64,000 bases of DNA from Pseudofrankia saprophytica (GTDB lineage Bacteria; Actinomycetota; Actinomycetes; Frankiales; Frankiaceae). A program made the translations under genes and the position numbers. The stretch is taken from NCBI RefSeq assembly GCF_000235425.2, contig NZ_KI912266.1, forward strand, positions 7,432,720 through 7,496,719. The letters run 5' to 3'. The stretch's first letter is position 1; each line of letters begins with the position of its first letter. The notes below the pieces were generated by a model. That model did not search any database and was not told the origin of the DNA. It worked only from the letters and a program-made list of their open reading frames with translations. Below are positions 27,088-34,672 of this stretch, piece after piece.

Positions 27088-27276
27088 ATGAAGGCCGAGG
27101 TCGACCCGCTCCTGTGCCAGGGGCACGCCCGTTGTTGGGACATCTGCCCGGAGGTCTTCTCGCTCGACGAGGAGGGCCACGGCTTCGTCCCGATCCCGGA
27201 CGTCGCGCCGCAGTTCGAGGCCAAGGCCCGCGAGGCCGCCGACAACTGCCCCGAGCGCGCCATCACGCTGACCTGA
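27088..27276 (+). CDS. Small P450-type [3Fe-4S]/[4Fe-4S] ferredoxin
   Basis: A 62-residue electron carrier of the kind that serves actinobacterial P450s. The cluster motif reads C10-QGHAR-C16-WDI-C20-P, with the last ligand in NCPERAI (Cys54). His13 at the usual second-Cys position is typical of the [3Fe-4S] group. Cys20 is an extra cysteine where many relatives have Ala, so a [4Fe-4S] form is conceivable. The ATG at 27088 has GGAGGG upstream. Its stop codon lies inside the first unit of the 61-bp tandem repeat. Likely clients are the P450s at 28332 or 32071. Confidence 0.9.
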   Translation: MKAEVDPLLCQGHARCWDICPEVFSLDEEGHGFVPIPDVAPQFEAKAREAADNCPERAITLT

Positions 27277-27520
27277 CCGTGCACCTCCGGGCGCGCGAGG
27301 CTCCGCCATCGTCGCGCGCCCTTTGGGCTGACCTGACCGTGCACCCTCCGGGCGCGCGAGGCTCCGCCATCGTCGCGCGCCCTTTGGGCTGACCTGACCG
27401 TGCACCCTCCGGGCGCGCGAGGCTCCGCCATCGTCGCGCGCCCTTTGGGCTGACCTGACCGTGCACCCTCCGGGCGCGCGAGGCTCCGCCATCGTCGCGC
27501 GCCCTTTGGGCTGACCTGAC
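27269..27520. repeat. Four tandem 61-bp units, each holding a terminator-like hairpin
   Basis: Units 27269-27328 (60 bp), 27329-27389, 27390-27450 and 27451-27511 are almost identical, followed by a 9-bp partial unit. Each contains arms GGGCGCGCGA and TCGCGCGCCC around a 13-nt loop, then TTTGGGC. They fill the whole gap between the convergent ferredoxin and TetR genes. Confidence 0.9.
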
Positions 27521-27525
27521 GCGGG

Positions 27526-28185
27526 CTAGTCGCCCTGCTCGGCGGCGGGTACGGCAGTTTCCTCTGCCCGCTGCCGGGTGAGGTCGACGAGGGTGCGCAG
27601 GAACTGCTCCTGGCCGACGCCGTTGAACGGGTGGCCCTGCATCGTCGAGAACAGGTGATAGCCGCCCAGCGCGCTGACCGCGATCGCGTCGACCACGTCC
27701 TCGTCCCGCGGTTCGGTGAGAACCGGCCGTTGCAGCGCGGTCCAGATCGCCGCGCGCAGCTCGGGGACGCGGTCGCCCTCGTTGAGCATGAGCCGGAAGA
27801 GCCGGTCGAAACGGCGGATGTCCGCGAGCAGCTGTTCGTAGACGTGCAGGCGGTGCTCCACCGGGTCCACCGACGGGGGAATCGCCGCGCGCCTCTCGGC
27901 CATCTCGGCGCGCAGACGGGTGACCTCTCGCTCCACGGCGGCCGTCAGCAGCGCTTCCTTGGACGGGAAATGCCGGTAGAGGCTGCCCGTGCCCACCGCC
28001 AGGCCGACGCGCCGCTCCACCTCGCTGATGGTGGCGCCGGTGAACCCGGCCTCGGCGAAGACGTCCATCGCCGCCTCGAGGATCCGGTCACGCGTCGTCC
28101 GCCGCGATCCCGGCGGCCGGATGGCCCGGTTCGTGGCCTGCTGGCGCGAGGTCCCCTGATCGGTGGCCCCCTGGCTCGCGCTCAC
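27526..28185 (-). CDS. TetR-family transcriptional regulator
   Basis: A 219-residue repressor-type protein. The N-terminal HTH covers about residues 28-75 (TRDRILEAAMDVFAEAGFTGATISEVERRVGLAVGTGSLYRHFPSKEALL region, typical of TetR). The C-terminal ligand domain is unassigned. The GTG at 28185 is the annotated start. It follows the P450 at 28332 on the same strand after a minisatellite, so it may be read through from the P450 promoter, which has a type B site. It is the only TetR regulator in the window and a candidate for either palindrome family. It ends 6 bp from the tandem terminator array. Confidence 0.9.
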   Translation of the reverse strand: MSASQGATDQGTSRQQATNRAIRPPGSRRTTRDRILEAAMDVFAEAGFTGATISEVERRVGLAVGTGSLYRHFPSKEALLTAAVEREVTRLRAEMAERRAAIPPSVDPVEHRLHVYEQLLADIRRFDRLFRLMLNEGDRVPELRAAIWTALQRPVLTEPRDEDVVDAIAVSALGGYHLFSTMQGHPFNGVGQEQFLRTLVDLTRQRAEETAVPAAEQGD

Positions 28186-28248
28186 GGCGCCAGACTACGC
28201 AGCCGCGACGCGGGCACCGGCGATACGCGCGCCCTGGGCGGACAAAGG

Positions 28249-28338
28249 GTCGCGCGTCACGGCGTTGCGCGTCACGGCGTTACTCGTCACGGCGTCGCGC
28301 GGCACGGCGTCGCGCGGCACGGCGTCGCGCGTCACGTG
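28249..28338. repeat. Six tandem 15-bp units (GTCGCGCGTCACGGC type)
   Basis: Units start at 28249, 28264, 28279, 28294, 28309 and 28324, with one to three substitutions each. The last unit overlaps the P450 stop codon. The array spans most of the gap before the TetR gene and could vary in copy number between strains. Confidence 0.75.
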
Positions 28339-29519
28339 GGCTCGAAGACGAGCGGGATGGACGCCGGTCCCCGGGCCTGAAGGCTGAAATAGGTGATCTC
28401 GGCGCCGGCGGGGACGTGAAAGGGGCCGAGCCTTTCCAACAGCCGGCGGATCGCCACCCGGACCTGTAACCGGGCGAGGTTCGAGCCAACGCAGCGGTGC
28501 GGCCCGGCGCCGAAGGTGAGGTGCCGGTTGCGCGGCCGGTGGAGAACCACCTCGTCGGGTCGCTCGAAGACCGCGGGATCACGGTTCGCCGCGCCGAAGA
28601 ACAGGCCGACCTTGTCGCCCTTCCTGATGGGTCGGCCGAGGATCTCGACGTCCTGGGTCGCCGTGCGGAACATCAGCGGGAGCGGTGTCTCCAGCCGCAG
28701 GCATTCCTCGACCAGCGCCGGCACCAGCGAGAGGTCGGCGCGGACGGCCGCCTGCAGGGACGGATTCTCGGCGAGGATCCGCATGGTCGCGCCGATGGCG
28801 CTGGCCGACGTGCCGATGCCACCCTGAATGAGCAGCTGAAGGCCGGACAGAAACTCGTGGTCGACGAACGTCTCGCCCGAGTCGTTCAGGCACTGGACGG
28901 CGCTCACCACGTCGTCACGCTTCGCCTGGCCGTTCCGGCTCTCGAAGACGCCGGCGGCCCAGGCCCGCAACGTCGCCGCGCCGGCGGCCGTCTTCCGCGG
29001 GTCCGACTCGAAGCTGATGGCGCGCGCGGCGGGCTCGACGGCGTGAAAGTCCTCGTCCGTCGCCTGGAACAGCAGCCGGAAGAGGACGGTGCCCGGCAGC
29101 TTGCGGGCGAAGTCGACCGCGAGATCGCATCTTCCCGCGTCGACGAACGTGTCGATCAGCTCGTCGGCGACGCCCCTGATCGGGTCTTCGAGGTGAGCGA
29201 GTGACGTCACCGTGAGGTGCGGGTTGACCTGGCGGCGGTAGGCGCGCTGGCGCGGCGGGTCCAGCTCGATGGGAACCAGCCGCGGCATCAGGTCGAACCC
29301 CGGGCGGGTGATCGACACGCCCTCGGTCGAGGTGAACGTCTCCCAGTCCTGCGCGATGCGCAGCACGAGGTCACACGAGGTCGCTGCCCAGTAGCCGCGA
29401 CCGCTCTCGACCCAGGTCAGCGGGCCGAGGCCGGCGAGCTCCCGGACCGCGTCCCAGTACGCCGGGCCGGCGACCGCCGGGGACAGGTGGTCGAACGTCG
29501 AGGTCGGGTACGGCGCCAT
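28332..29519 (-). CDS. Cytochrome P450
   Basis: A soluble P450 of 395 residues. Heme motif FGAGPHRCVG has the thiolate Cys at about 343; EECLR supplies ExxR. The I-helix reads LLIQGGIGTSASAIG, where the usual acid before Thr is Gly, so oxygen activation may differ from standard monooxygenases. The ATG at 29519 has GGGAGG 5 nt upstream and gives MAPYPTSTFDHL; the longer frame to 29600 is rejected. A type B palindrome sits 19-41 bp upstream. The TetR gene follows downstream. The ferredoxin at 27088 is the nearest redox partner. It resembles actinobacterial P450s acting on terpenoids or steroids, but the substrate is not determinable. Confidence 0.92.
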   Translation of the reverse strand: MAPYPTSTFDHLSPAVAGPAYWDAVRELAGLGPLTWVESGRGYWAATSCDLVLRIAQDWETFTSTEGVSITRPGFDLMPRLVPIELDPPRQRAYRRQVNPHLTVTSLAHLEDPIRGVADELIDTFVDAGRCDLAVDFARKLPGTVLFRLLFQATDEDFHAVEPAARAISFESDPRKTAAGAATLRAWAAGVFESRNGQAKRDDVVSAVQCLNDSGETFVDHEFLSGLQLLIQGGIGTSASAIGATMRILAENPSLQAAVRADLSLVPALVEECLRLETPLPLMFRTATQDVEILGRPIRKGDKVGLFFGAANRDPAVFERPDEVVLHRPRNRHLTFGAGPHRCVGSNLARLQVRVAIRRLLERLGPFHVPAGAEITYFSLQARGPASIPLVFEPT

Positions 29520-29537
29520 CCAGGCCTCCCAAACAGC

Positions 29538-29560
29538 GATGCAAGGGTAGTCTTGCATGC
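29538..29560. promoter_or_regulatory. Type B operator-like palindrome before the P450
   Basis: TGCAAGGGTAGTCTTGCA: 6-bp perfect arms with a 6-nt centre, matching the perfect palindrome at 40910-40931. It lies just upstream of the P450 ribosome site. Confidence 0.6.
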
Positions 29561-29683
29561 AACGGGAGGAAAAGTAGCGTCGACGTTTCGGCGCGGTCAA
29601 CGCCCCTGTGACGGCAGCCGGCGGCGGCCCGCCCGGGGCCGACGGCGCGCCGTGGCTGGCGCGGGTCTCTACCGGGAGCGGTC

Positions 29684-30160
29684 ATGGACGCGGTGCCCTT
29701 CCACATCGGCATCACCACCGACGACCTCGGCGCCTCGATGCGGGATCTCACCCGGGCGCTGGGCATCACCTGGACTACGCCCACGGCCGGCGCGGGCCTG
29801 TTCCACACCGTCGACGGCGTCCCGCAGCCGCGGCCGACGTCCTGCGTCTCCCGGCAGGGCCCCATTCACCTCGACCTCATCGCGGGAGAACCGGGCACCA
29901 TCTGGGAGACCGCCGGCCCGCGCCTGCACCATTTCGCCTACTGGACCGACGACCTGGCGGCCGACATCACCCGGCTCACGAGCGACGGCTGGCGCCTGGA
30001 GATGACGAAGCCGGACGAGAACGGCCGCCCCGCCCTCTTCGCCTACCTGGTCCGCGCCGACGGCTTCCGCCTGGAACTCATCGACTCCGCCGGCCGCGAC
30101 GACTACGCCGCCCGCCTGCGCGAACAAGGCCACGAACGAGGCCACGAACAAGGCGAATAA
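29684..30160 (+). CDS. VOC/glyoxalase-bleomycin resistance superfamily protein
   Basis: A 158-residue protein with two beta-alpha-beta-beta-beta modules. FHIGITTDDL opens the first and HHFAYWTDDL the second, with FRLELIDSAG near the end; His7, a His near 65 and the late Glu are probable metal ligands. The ATG at 29684 has GGGAG with 5 nt spacing. VOC proteins include isomerases, dioxygenases and epimerases; the family alone does not decide. It is divergent from the P450 and converges within 3 nt on the cupin gene. The C-terminal EQGHERGHEQGE is a short low-complexity tail. Confidence 0.78.
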   Translation: MDAVPFHIGITTDDLGASMRDLTRALGITWTTPTAGAGLFHTVDGVPQPRPTSCVSRQGPIHLDLIAGEPGTIWETAGPRLHHFAYWTDDLAADITRLTSDGWRLEMTKPDENGRPALFAYLVRADGFRLELIDSAGRDDYAARLREQGHERGHEQGE

Positions 30161-30163
30161 GGC

Positions 30164-30604
30164 TCAGTCCAGGTCGTAGGGCTTGGGGGTGCCGTCGTGG
30201 ATCTCGATCCATTCGGCGCCTTCCGGGCCGGCGACCCAGGTGTACTTCTGGTTCGGCGTGAAAACACCCTGGCCCGCCCGGGTGATCCGCCTTCCGTAAC
30301 GGAGTTCACCGGACAGCACGTAGGTGAGCTGGTGCGTGCCGTGCCGGTGCGGCTTGACCTGAGCGCCAGGACCGACCCTCGACCGGACGACCGTCATGGT
30401 CGGCGACAGCAGGATCGTCGTCGAAAGCATGTCGCGCCCGACGGCGTCGAGAAAGACCTCCCGCTGGTCCTCCGGTAACCATTCGGAGAGTTCCTGGTTG
30501 CTCCGATACGGCAACGTGTTCGAGTCGTAGAAGAACATCCGTGCCCCGTCCCCTGGCACCCCGTCGTTCGAGTGCCCGGCACGTTCCTCGGTCGCCTCAC
30601 TCAC
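30164..30604 (-). CDS. Small cupin-domain protein
   Basis: A 146-residue single-domain cupin. The metal site is in KPHRHGTHQLTYVLSGELRYG, with the later FTPNQKYTWV strand. Cupins of this size can be sugar or sensor-type binding proteins, dioxygenases or isomerases. The GTG at 30604 follows GGGAGGTGGG and is preferred; an ATG at 30538 would shorten it. A type B site lies about 75 bp upstream in the region shared with the divergent phosphotransferase gene. Confidence 0.72.
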   Translation of the reverse strand: MSEATEERAGHSNDGVPGDGARMFFYDSNTLPYRSNQELSEWLPEDQREVFLDAVGRDMLSTTILLSPTMTVVRSRVGPGAQVKPHRHGTHQLTYVLSGELRYGRRITRAGQGVFTPNQKYTWVAGPEGAEWIEIHDGTPKPYDLD

Positions 30605-30677
30605 CTCGTACCCACCTCCCGGCCGCAGTCGCCACCGCCAGGTCACCCGACGGGGCAGCAGTGCCTTCGCCTCAGCC

Positions 30678-30697
30678 GACGCAAGGGGAGTCTTGTC
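30678..30697. promoter_or_regulatory. Type B operator-like site between cupin and phosphotransferase
   Basis: GACGCAAGGGGAGTCTTGTC differs from the 29538 site at a few positions and keeps CAAG...CTTG. It lies in the divergent promoter region. Confidence 0.45.
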
Positions 30698-30872
30698 CTG
30701 CCCACCTCCACGGGCAACTGATCAGGTGCGTCGGCGCGGCCGGGTGCCGTAGCCTGCCGCGTGCGTCTGGGCCCGCCCCGCCGCGCGGCCGCCGGTGGGC
30801 TCTCCCCGCGACAGGAGTGGCCATGGACTGGGAATTCGTGTCGGCATCCGCGCTCACGGCGGGAGTTCCACG

Positions 30873-32009
30873 GTGAGCGAGGGGTTGGTCGAGCAGGCGG
30901 TGCCGGTGAGCAGGCTGGCCGGGTGGCTGCGGGCGCAACGGCTCCTTCCGGCCGACGCCGACGGCGGCGACCTGGAGGTTGTCCAGCTGGCCGGGGGCGC
31001 CTCCAACCTGACGTTCCGGGTGCGCGGCGCGGGACTCGACCTGGTGCTGCGGCGGCCACCGGTCAGCGGCGCGCTGCCGACGGCGCACGACGTCGTGCGG
31101 GAGTACCGCATCCAGGAGGCGCTCGCGCCGACCGGGGTTCCGGTGGCGCGGATGGTGGCCGCCTGCTCGGATCCCGAGGTGATCGGCGCGCCCTTCTACC
31201 TGATGGGCCACCTCGATGGCGTCATCCACGCGAGCGCGGCCGAGCTGGCCGCGCTGCCGGCCGAGACGGCCCGCCGGGTCGGCCTGTCGCTCGCCGACAC
31301 GCTGGCCTCGGTGCATGCGGTGCGTCCGGAGCGGAACCGGCTACGCGAGCTGGCCCGGCCGGAGTCGTTCCTCGACCGGACGCTGCGGCGGTGGCGGCGC
31401 CAATGGGGGCTCTCCCAGGACCCCGCGCGGCCGCTACCGGGGCTGGACACGCTGTTCGACATCCTGGAACGCGGCCGCCCGCCGGCGGCACCCCGTCGGC
31501 TTGTCCACGGCGACTACAACCTGGCGAACGTCATGTACGCGGCCGGCGAACCCAGCCGAGTACTGGCCGTGCTCGACTGGGAGCTGGCCGCTCTCGGCGA
31601 CGCACTCGCCGATCTGGGCGCACTGCTCAGCTACTGGGGTGACGCGGGCCGGGTCCTGTGGGCCGGCCGCGGTGGCCACCTCGCGGACGCCAACCCCGCG
31701 ATGCCGTCCGCCACCGACCTGGTGGAGCGTTATGCCCTCACGTCGGCCGCTCTCGCGGACACGTCGGCCGCGGCCGACGCCGCGCCGTCGGACTCCGAGG
31801 ACGAGAGCACCCCGACCGTCGAGGCGACGTTGCGGCATCTGCCGTACTACGAGGTCCTGGCGACCGTGAAGCTGGCGGTCATCGTCGCCGGCGCCGCCCG
31901 CCGGCAGCGCTCCCCCGAGCCCGACCAGATCGACCGGCTGTGGCGCACCGTGTCGTCCCTCACCGACGTGGCGAGCGCCCGCGCCGCCGACGCTCGCCTC
32001 GTCGGCTGA
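30873..32009 (+). CDS. Phosphotransferase family protein (APH/ACAD10-like kinase)
   Basis: A 378-residue kinase-fold protein of the aminoglycoside phosphotransferase group found beside acyl-CoA dehydrogenases. The ATP loop is LAGGASNLTFRV, the Brenner motif is HGDYNLANVMY (212-222) and the metal site is LDWELAALGD (Asp235). Relatives fused to ACAD10/11 phosphorylate 4-hydroxyacyl-CoAs, which allows their breakdown; a similar role would fit this catabolic region but is inference. The GTG at 30873 is chosen after CGGGAG; the frame is open from 30795. A low-complexity Ala/Asp/Glu segment lies near residue 305. Confidence 0.85.
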   Translation: MSEGLVEQAVPVSRLAGWLRAQRLLPADADGGDLEVVQLAGGASNLTFRVRGAGLDLVLRRPPVSGALPTAHDVVREYRIQEALAPTGVPVARMVAACSDPEVIGAPFYLMGHLDGVIHASAAELAALPAETARRVGLSLADTLASVHAVRPERNRLRELARPESFLDRTLRRWRRQWGLSQDPARPLPGLDTLFDILERGRPPAAPRRLVHGDYNLANVMYAAGEPSRVLAVLDWELAALGDALADLGALLSYWGDAGRVLWAGRGGHLADANPAMPSATDLVERYALTSAALADTSAAADAAPSDSEDESTPTVEATLRHLPYYEVLATVKLAVIVAGAARRQRSPEPDQIDRLWRTVSSLTDVASARAADARLVG

Positions 32010-32070
32010 ACCACGCCGGCGGCGGACCGACGGGCCCGGACCGGCCCGGGCCGGGCCCGGGCCGAGCCGC

Positions 32071-33312
32071 CTACTCGGCTTCCGCTGGTGACAGCCGAAC
32101 CCCCGGGGTGAAGGTGATCGGGACGGTGAGCGGGGCGCGGTTGTAGGTCGAGTGGAACCCGACCTCGGCGCCGGGTGCCAGCCGAATGTCGTGCAGGCGG
32201 TTGACGAGCTCCTCGACGGCGATGCGCAGGTTCATCCGGGCGAGGTTCGAGCCGGCGCAGCGGTGCGGGCCGGCGCCGAAGGCGATGTGCCGGTTGCGGG
32301 GGCGCTCCGCGTCGAACGTCTCCGGGTTCTCGAACTCGTTCTCGTCGTGGTTGGCCGCGGCCCAGTACAGCAGGATCTGCTCGCCCGCCTTGATCTGCTG
32401 GCCGTTCACCTCGGTGTCGCGGCGGGCGGTGCGCGCGACCGAGATGAACGAGCTGTCGAGGCGCAGCAGCTCCTCCACCGCGTTCGGGATCAGCTCCGGC
32501 CGGGCGCGCAGCAGCTCCGGAATCTCGGGGTGCTCGCAGAACCGCAGCATCGACATGCCGAGGGCGCCGGCCGTCGTGTCGAGACCGCCGAGAATGAGCA
32601 GGTGGATGGTGCCGATTGCCTCCGCGTCGGTGATCGGCCGGCCCTCGATCTCGGCGGCGATCACCGCGTCGATCACGTCGCCGCGCGGTCCCGTCTCGCG
32701 CCGCTCGGCGATGCGCTCGGCGATCCAGCCGGCGAGCTTGAAGATGCACTCGCGCGCCTCGGGGACGGGCTGCGCGGTCGTGATCGCCCATTCGTTGACC
32801 TGGGCGAGGTCCTCCGACGGCGCGTGCAGGGCGAACTCGAAGAAGGCCAGCCCCGGCAGTGGCCGGGCGAAGTCGGCCATGAAGTCACACTCGCCGCGCT
32901 CGATGAAGCCGTCGATGAGCCGGTTCACCAGGTCGCGAGTCTGCTTCTCCCACTCGGCGACGACGACGGGCCGGAAGGAGGGGTTGATGACGCGGCGGAA
33001 CTCGCGCTGCAGCGGCGGGTCGATCGTGACCGGAAGGATCGTGTGCTTTTCCGTCGCCGCGATCGTGATGCCGTCGGCGGAGCTGAACGTCTCCCAGTCC
33101 TGGGCGATGCCGAGCACCTGCTCGTAGCCGGTGGCGACCCAGAAGCCGCCATGCTGGTCGCTGTGCGCGACCGGGCAGCGCGAGCGGGCACGCGCCAGCG
33201 TCGGATGGAAGTCCTGGGCCAATGCGGCCGACTGGTGGTCGAAGTGGTGCTCGACCCACTCGTCGTCGATCGCGGCCTCGGCCGGGCCTGGCGGCGTCGC
33301 CGTCACGTCCAT
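32071..33312 (-). CDS. Cytochrome P450 (canonical I-helix)
   Basis: A 413-residue P450. Heme motif FGAGPHRCAG puts the thiolate Cys at about 352; EELLR is the ExxR motif. The I-helix LLILGGLDTTAGALG has the regular Asp-Thr pair, so it should be an ordinary monooxygenase, unlike the other two P450s here. ATG 33312 has GAGG 6 nt upstream; an ATG at 33363 is possible. A type A site (33383-33400) lies in the promoter. It resembles actinobacterial CYPs of the steroid/terpene-hydroxylating groups. It converges on the phosphotransferase gene across a 61-bp GC-rich gap that can form GGGCCC-type hairpins. Confidence 0.92.
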   Translation of the reverse strand: MDVTATPPGPAEAAIDDEWVEHHFDHQSAALAQDFHPTLARARSRCPVAHSDQHGGFWVATGYEQVLGIAQDWETFSSADGITIAATEKHTILPVTIDPPLQREFRRVINPSFRPVVVAEWEKQTRDLVNRLIDGFIERGECDFMADFARPLPGLAFFEFALHAPSEDLAQVNEWAITTAQPVPEARECIFKLAGWIAERIAERRETGPRGDVIDAVIAAEIEGRPITDAEAIGTIHLLILGGLDTTAGALGMSMLRFCEHPEIPELLRARPELIPNAVEELLRLDSSFISVARTARRDTEVNGQQIKAGEQILLYWAAANHDENEFENPETFDAERPRNRHIAFGAGPHRCAGSNLARMNLRIAVEELVNRLHDIRLAPGAEVGFHSTYNRAPLTVPITFTPGVRLSPAEAE

Positions 33313-33382
33313 CTTCCACCTCACGAACGTCAGTGGCCTGGACACCGACGGGTCCTCGGCCATTCCGCGAGAAGAATAGCAA

Positions 33383-33400
33383 TAAGTGAGCGCTCGTTTA
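33383..33400. promoter_or_regulatory. Type A operator-like site before the third P450
   Basis: TAAGTGAGCGCTCGTTTA contains the perfect core GAGCGCTC. It sits 71-88 bp upstream of the ATG at 33312 (20-37 bp upstream of 33363). Confidence 0.5.
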
Positions 33401-33454
33401 GCATTCGCCCAGCAGGCGGGGACTCAGCCGGGAGGCACGCGACGCGGTGGGTCG

Positions 33455-33868
33455 CTATCCCAGCGTGTCTAGCAGGGCCTTCGTGTCGTGGACGAAGGCC
33501 TCGATCTCGACGATCTGGCCGCCGCGGATCCGAATCAGGTCGATCATCGGCAGGACGATCGACCGGCCGGTGGCCCGAGCCGTCCACCGGATGACGATCC
33601 GCAGCGCGTAAAGATCCTCCGCGCACCGCCAGTACTCGGTGCCCTCGATGCGCTGCTCCCAGTGCTCGCGCATGCCGGCCTGGACGGCGCGGAACGCGTC
33701 GAGCCCCCGGTGGACGCCGCCGTGCGGCAGCGACGCCGGTTCCACCAGCACGATGTGGTCCGCGAACAACGTCACCCAGCGCTCGGCCGTCGCCGGGTCG
33801 CTCATCGCGTCGGGTCGCCAGGACGCCGCGAGCGTCTCCATCACCTGCTGGGGAGTCAGGCGCTCCAT
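33455..33868 (-). CDS. SnoaL-like (NTF2-fold) protein
   Basis: A 137-residue alpha+beta cone protein. PASLPHGGVHRGLDAF and the strands YALRIVIRWTAR and IVEIEAFVHDTKALL fit the SnoaL/nuclear transport factor 2-like fold. Members are cyclases, isomerases or hydrolases, or have no catalysis. It starts 12 nt after the SDR stop and closes the long coupled operon that also has another SnoaL protein at 37316. It resembles the SnoaL protein next to the other Rieske oxygenase (53189), so the two classes of gene travel together. Confidence 0.8.
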   Translation of the reverse strand: MERLTPQQVMETLAASWRPDAMSDPATAERWVTLFADHIVLVEPASLPHGGVHRGLDAFRAVQAGMREHWEQRIEGTEYWRCAEDLYALRIVIRWTARATGRSIVLPMIDLIRIRGGQIVEIEAFVHDTKALLDTLG

Positions 33869-33880
33869 CGCGGTTCCGTC

Positions 33881-34672
33881 CTAACCGAGGAAGAACTTGC
33901 CGCCGTCGTAGGAGATGGTCTGGCCGGTCATGTAGCGGGAGGCGTCACTGGCAAGGAACACGACCGGGCCGGCGACGTCGTCCTCGGTGGCGACCCGCCC
34001 GATGAGCTGCATGCGGAACTCCGGGGTGCCCGTCATCTGCTCCTCGCGTTCCAGCACGCCGAGCGCGATCGCCTCGGCCGCCATCGAGCCGACCGACAGC
34101 GCGTTGACCCGGATTCCCAGCGGGGCCAGCTCCTTGGCCAGCGACTTCGTCATCGCGATGACCGCGCCGCGGGCCGTCCCGTAGTCGAGCCAGTTGCGCA
34201 CGCCGTAGGCGGCCGACGAGGTGTGGTTGACGATCGCCGCGCACGGTGACCTGGCGAGCTCTGGGACCGCGGCCTTGCAGAGGAGGAACGTCCCGCGCAC
34301 CATCACCGCCATCGTCGTGTCCCAGTGCTCGGTCGTCATCTGCGCGAGGGGGGTGTACGTCGTGTCCCGGTAGCGGTTCGGGTTGTTCACCAGCACGTCG
34401 AGCCGGCCGAACTCCGCCGTGGCGAACGCGACCGCTCCCTGCGCGCTGGCCTCGTCCGTGACGTCGAGATGGCAGAACCGGGCGGTCCCGCCGTCCTTCT
34501 CGATGAGGTCGAGCGTCTCCGCGCCCGCGTCGAGGAACTGGTCGGCGACGACGACCTGCGCGCCCGCGGCCGCGAGGGCGCGGGCATACCCGCGGCCAGC
34601 CGCCTGAGCCGCGCCCGTCACCAGGGCGACCCGCCCGGCGAGCGGTTTGGCCAGCGGTTCGGTCCCGTTCAT
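33881..34672 (-). CDS. SDR family protein with Arg replacing the catalytic Lys
   Basis: A 263-residue SDR. The cofactor loop is TGAAQAAGRG and the C-terminal region GQTISYDGGKFFLG is normal. The catalytic segment reads HTSSAAYGVRNWLDYGTARGA: Ser and Tyr are kept but YxxxK is YGTAR, so Arg occupies the Lys position. The gene may have altered pH dependence or be non-catalytic. The ATG overlaps the Rieske oxygenase stop (ATGA). A diol or alcohol dehydrogenase acting on the oxygenase product would be the expected role. Confidence 0.85.
   Translation of the reverse strand: MNGTEPLAKPLAGRVALVTGAAQAAGRGYARALAAAGAQVVVADQFLDAGAETLDLIEKDGGTARFCHLDVTDEASAQGAVAFATAEFGRLDVLVNNPNRYRDTTYTPLAQMTTEHWDTTMAVMVRGTFLLCKAAVPELARSPCAAIVNHTSSAAYGVRNWLDYGTARGAVIAMTKSLAKELAPLGIRVNALSVGSMAAEAIALGVLEREEQMTGTPEFRMQLIGRVATEDDVAGPVVFLASDASRYMTGQTISYDGGKFFLG

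Noticed and set aside
26949-27492. Repetitive protein frames (APGGCTVRSAQRARDDGG) on the minus strand
   Set aside because: Created by the 61-bp tandem repeat, which is not a multiple of three; the sequence is better explained as hairpin units.
27269-27520. CRISPR or attachment-site array
   Set aside because: Units are contiguous and identical throughout, with no variable spacers and no integrase nearby.
28249-28338. CRISPR-like array
   Set aside because: Units are contiguous 15-mers with no spacers, and no cas genes are present.
30873-32009. Aminoglycoside resistance gene
   Set aside because: The kinase motifs are shared with ACAD10-type phosphotransferases, and the catabolic context makes antibiotic resistance unlikely.
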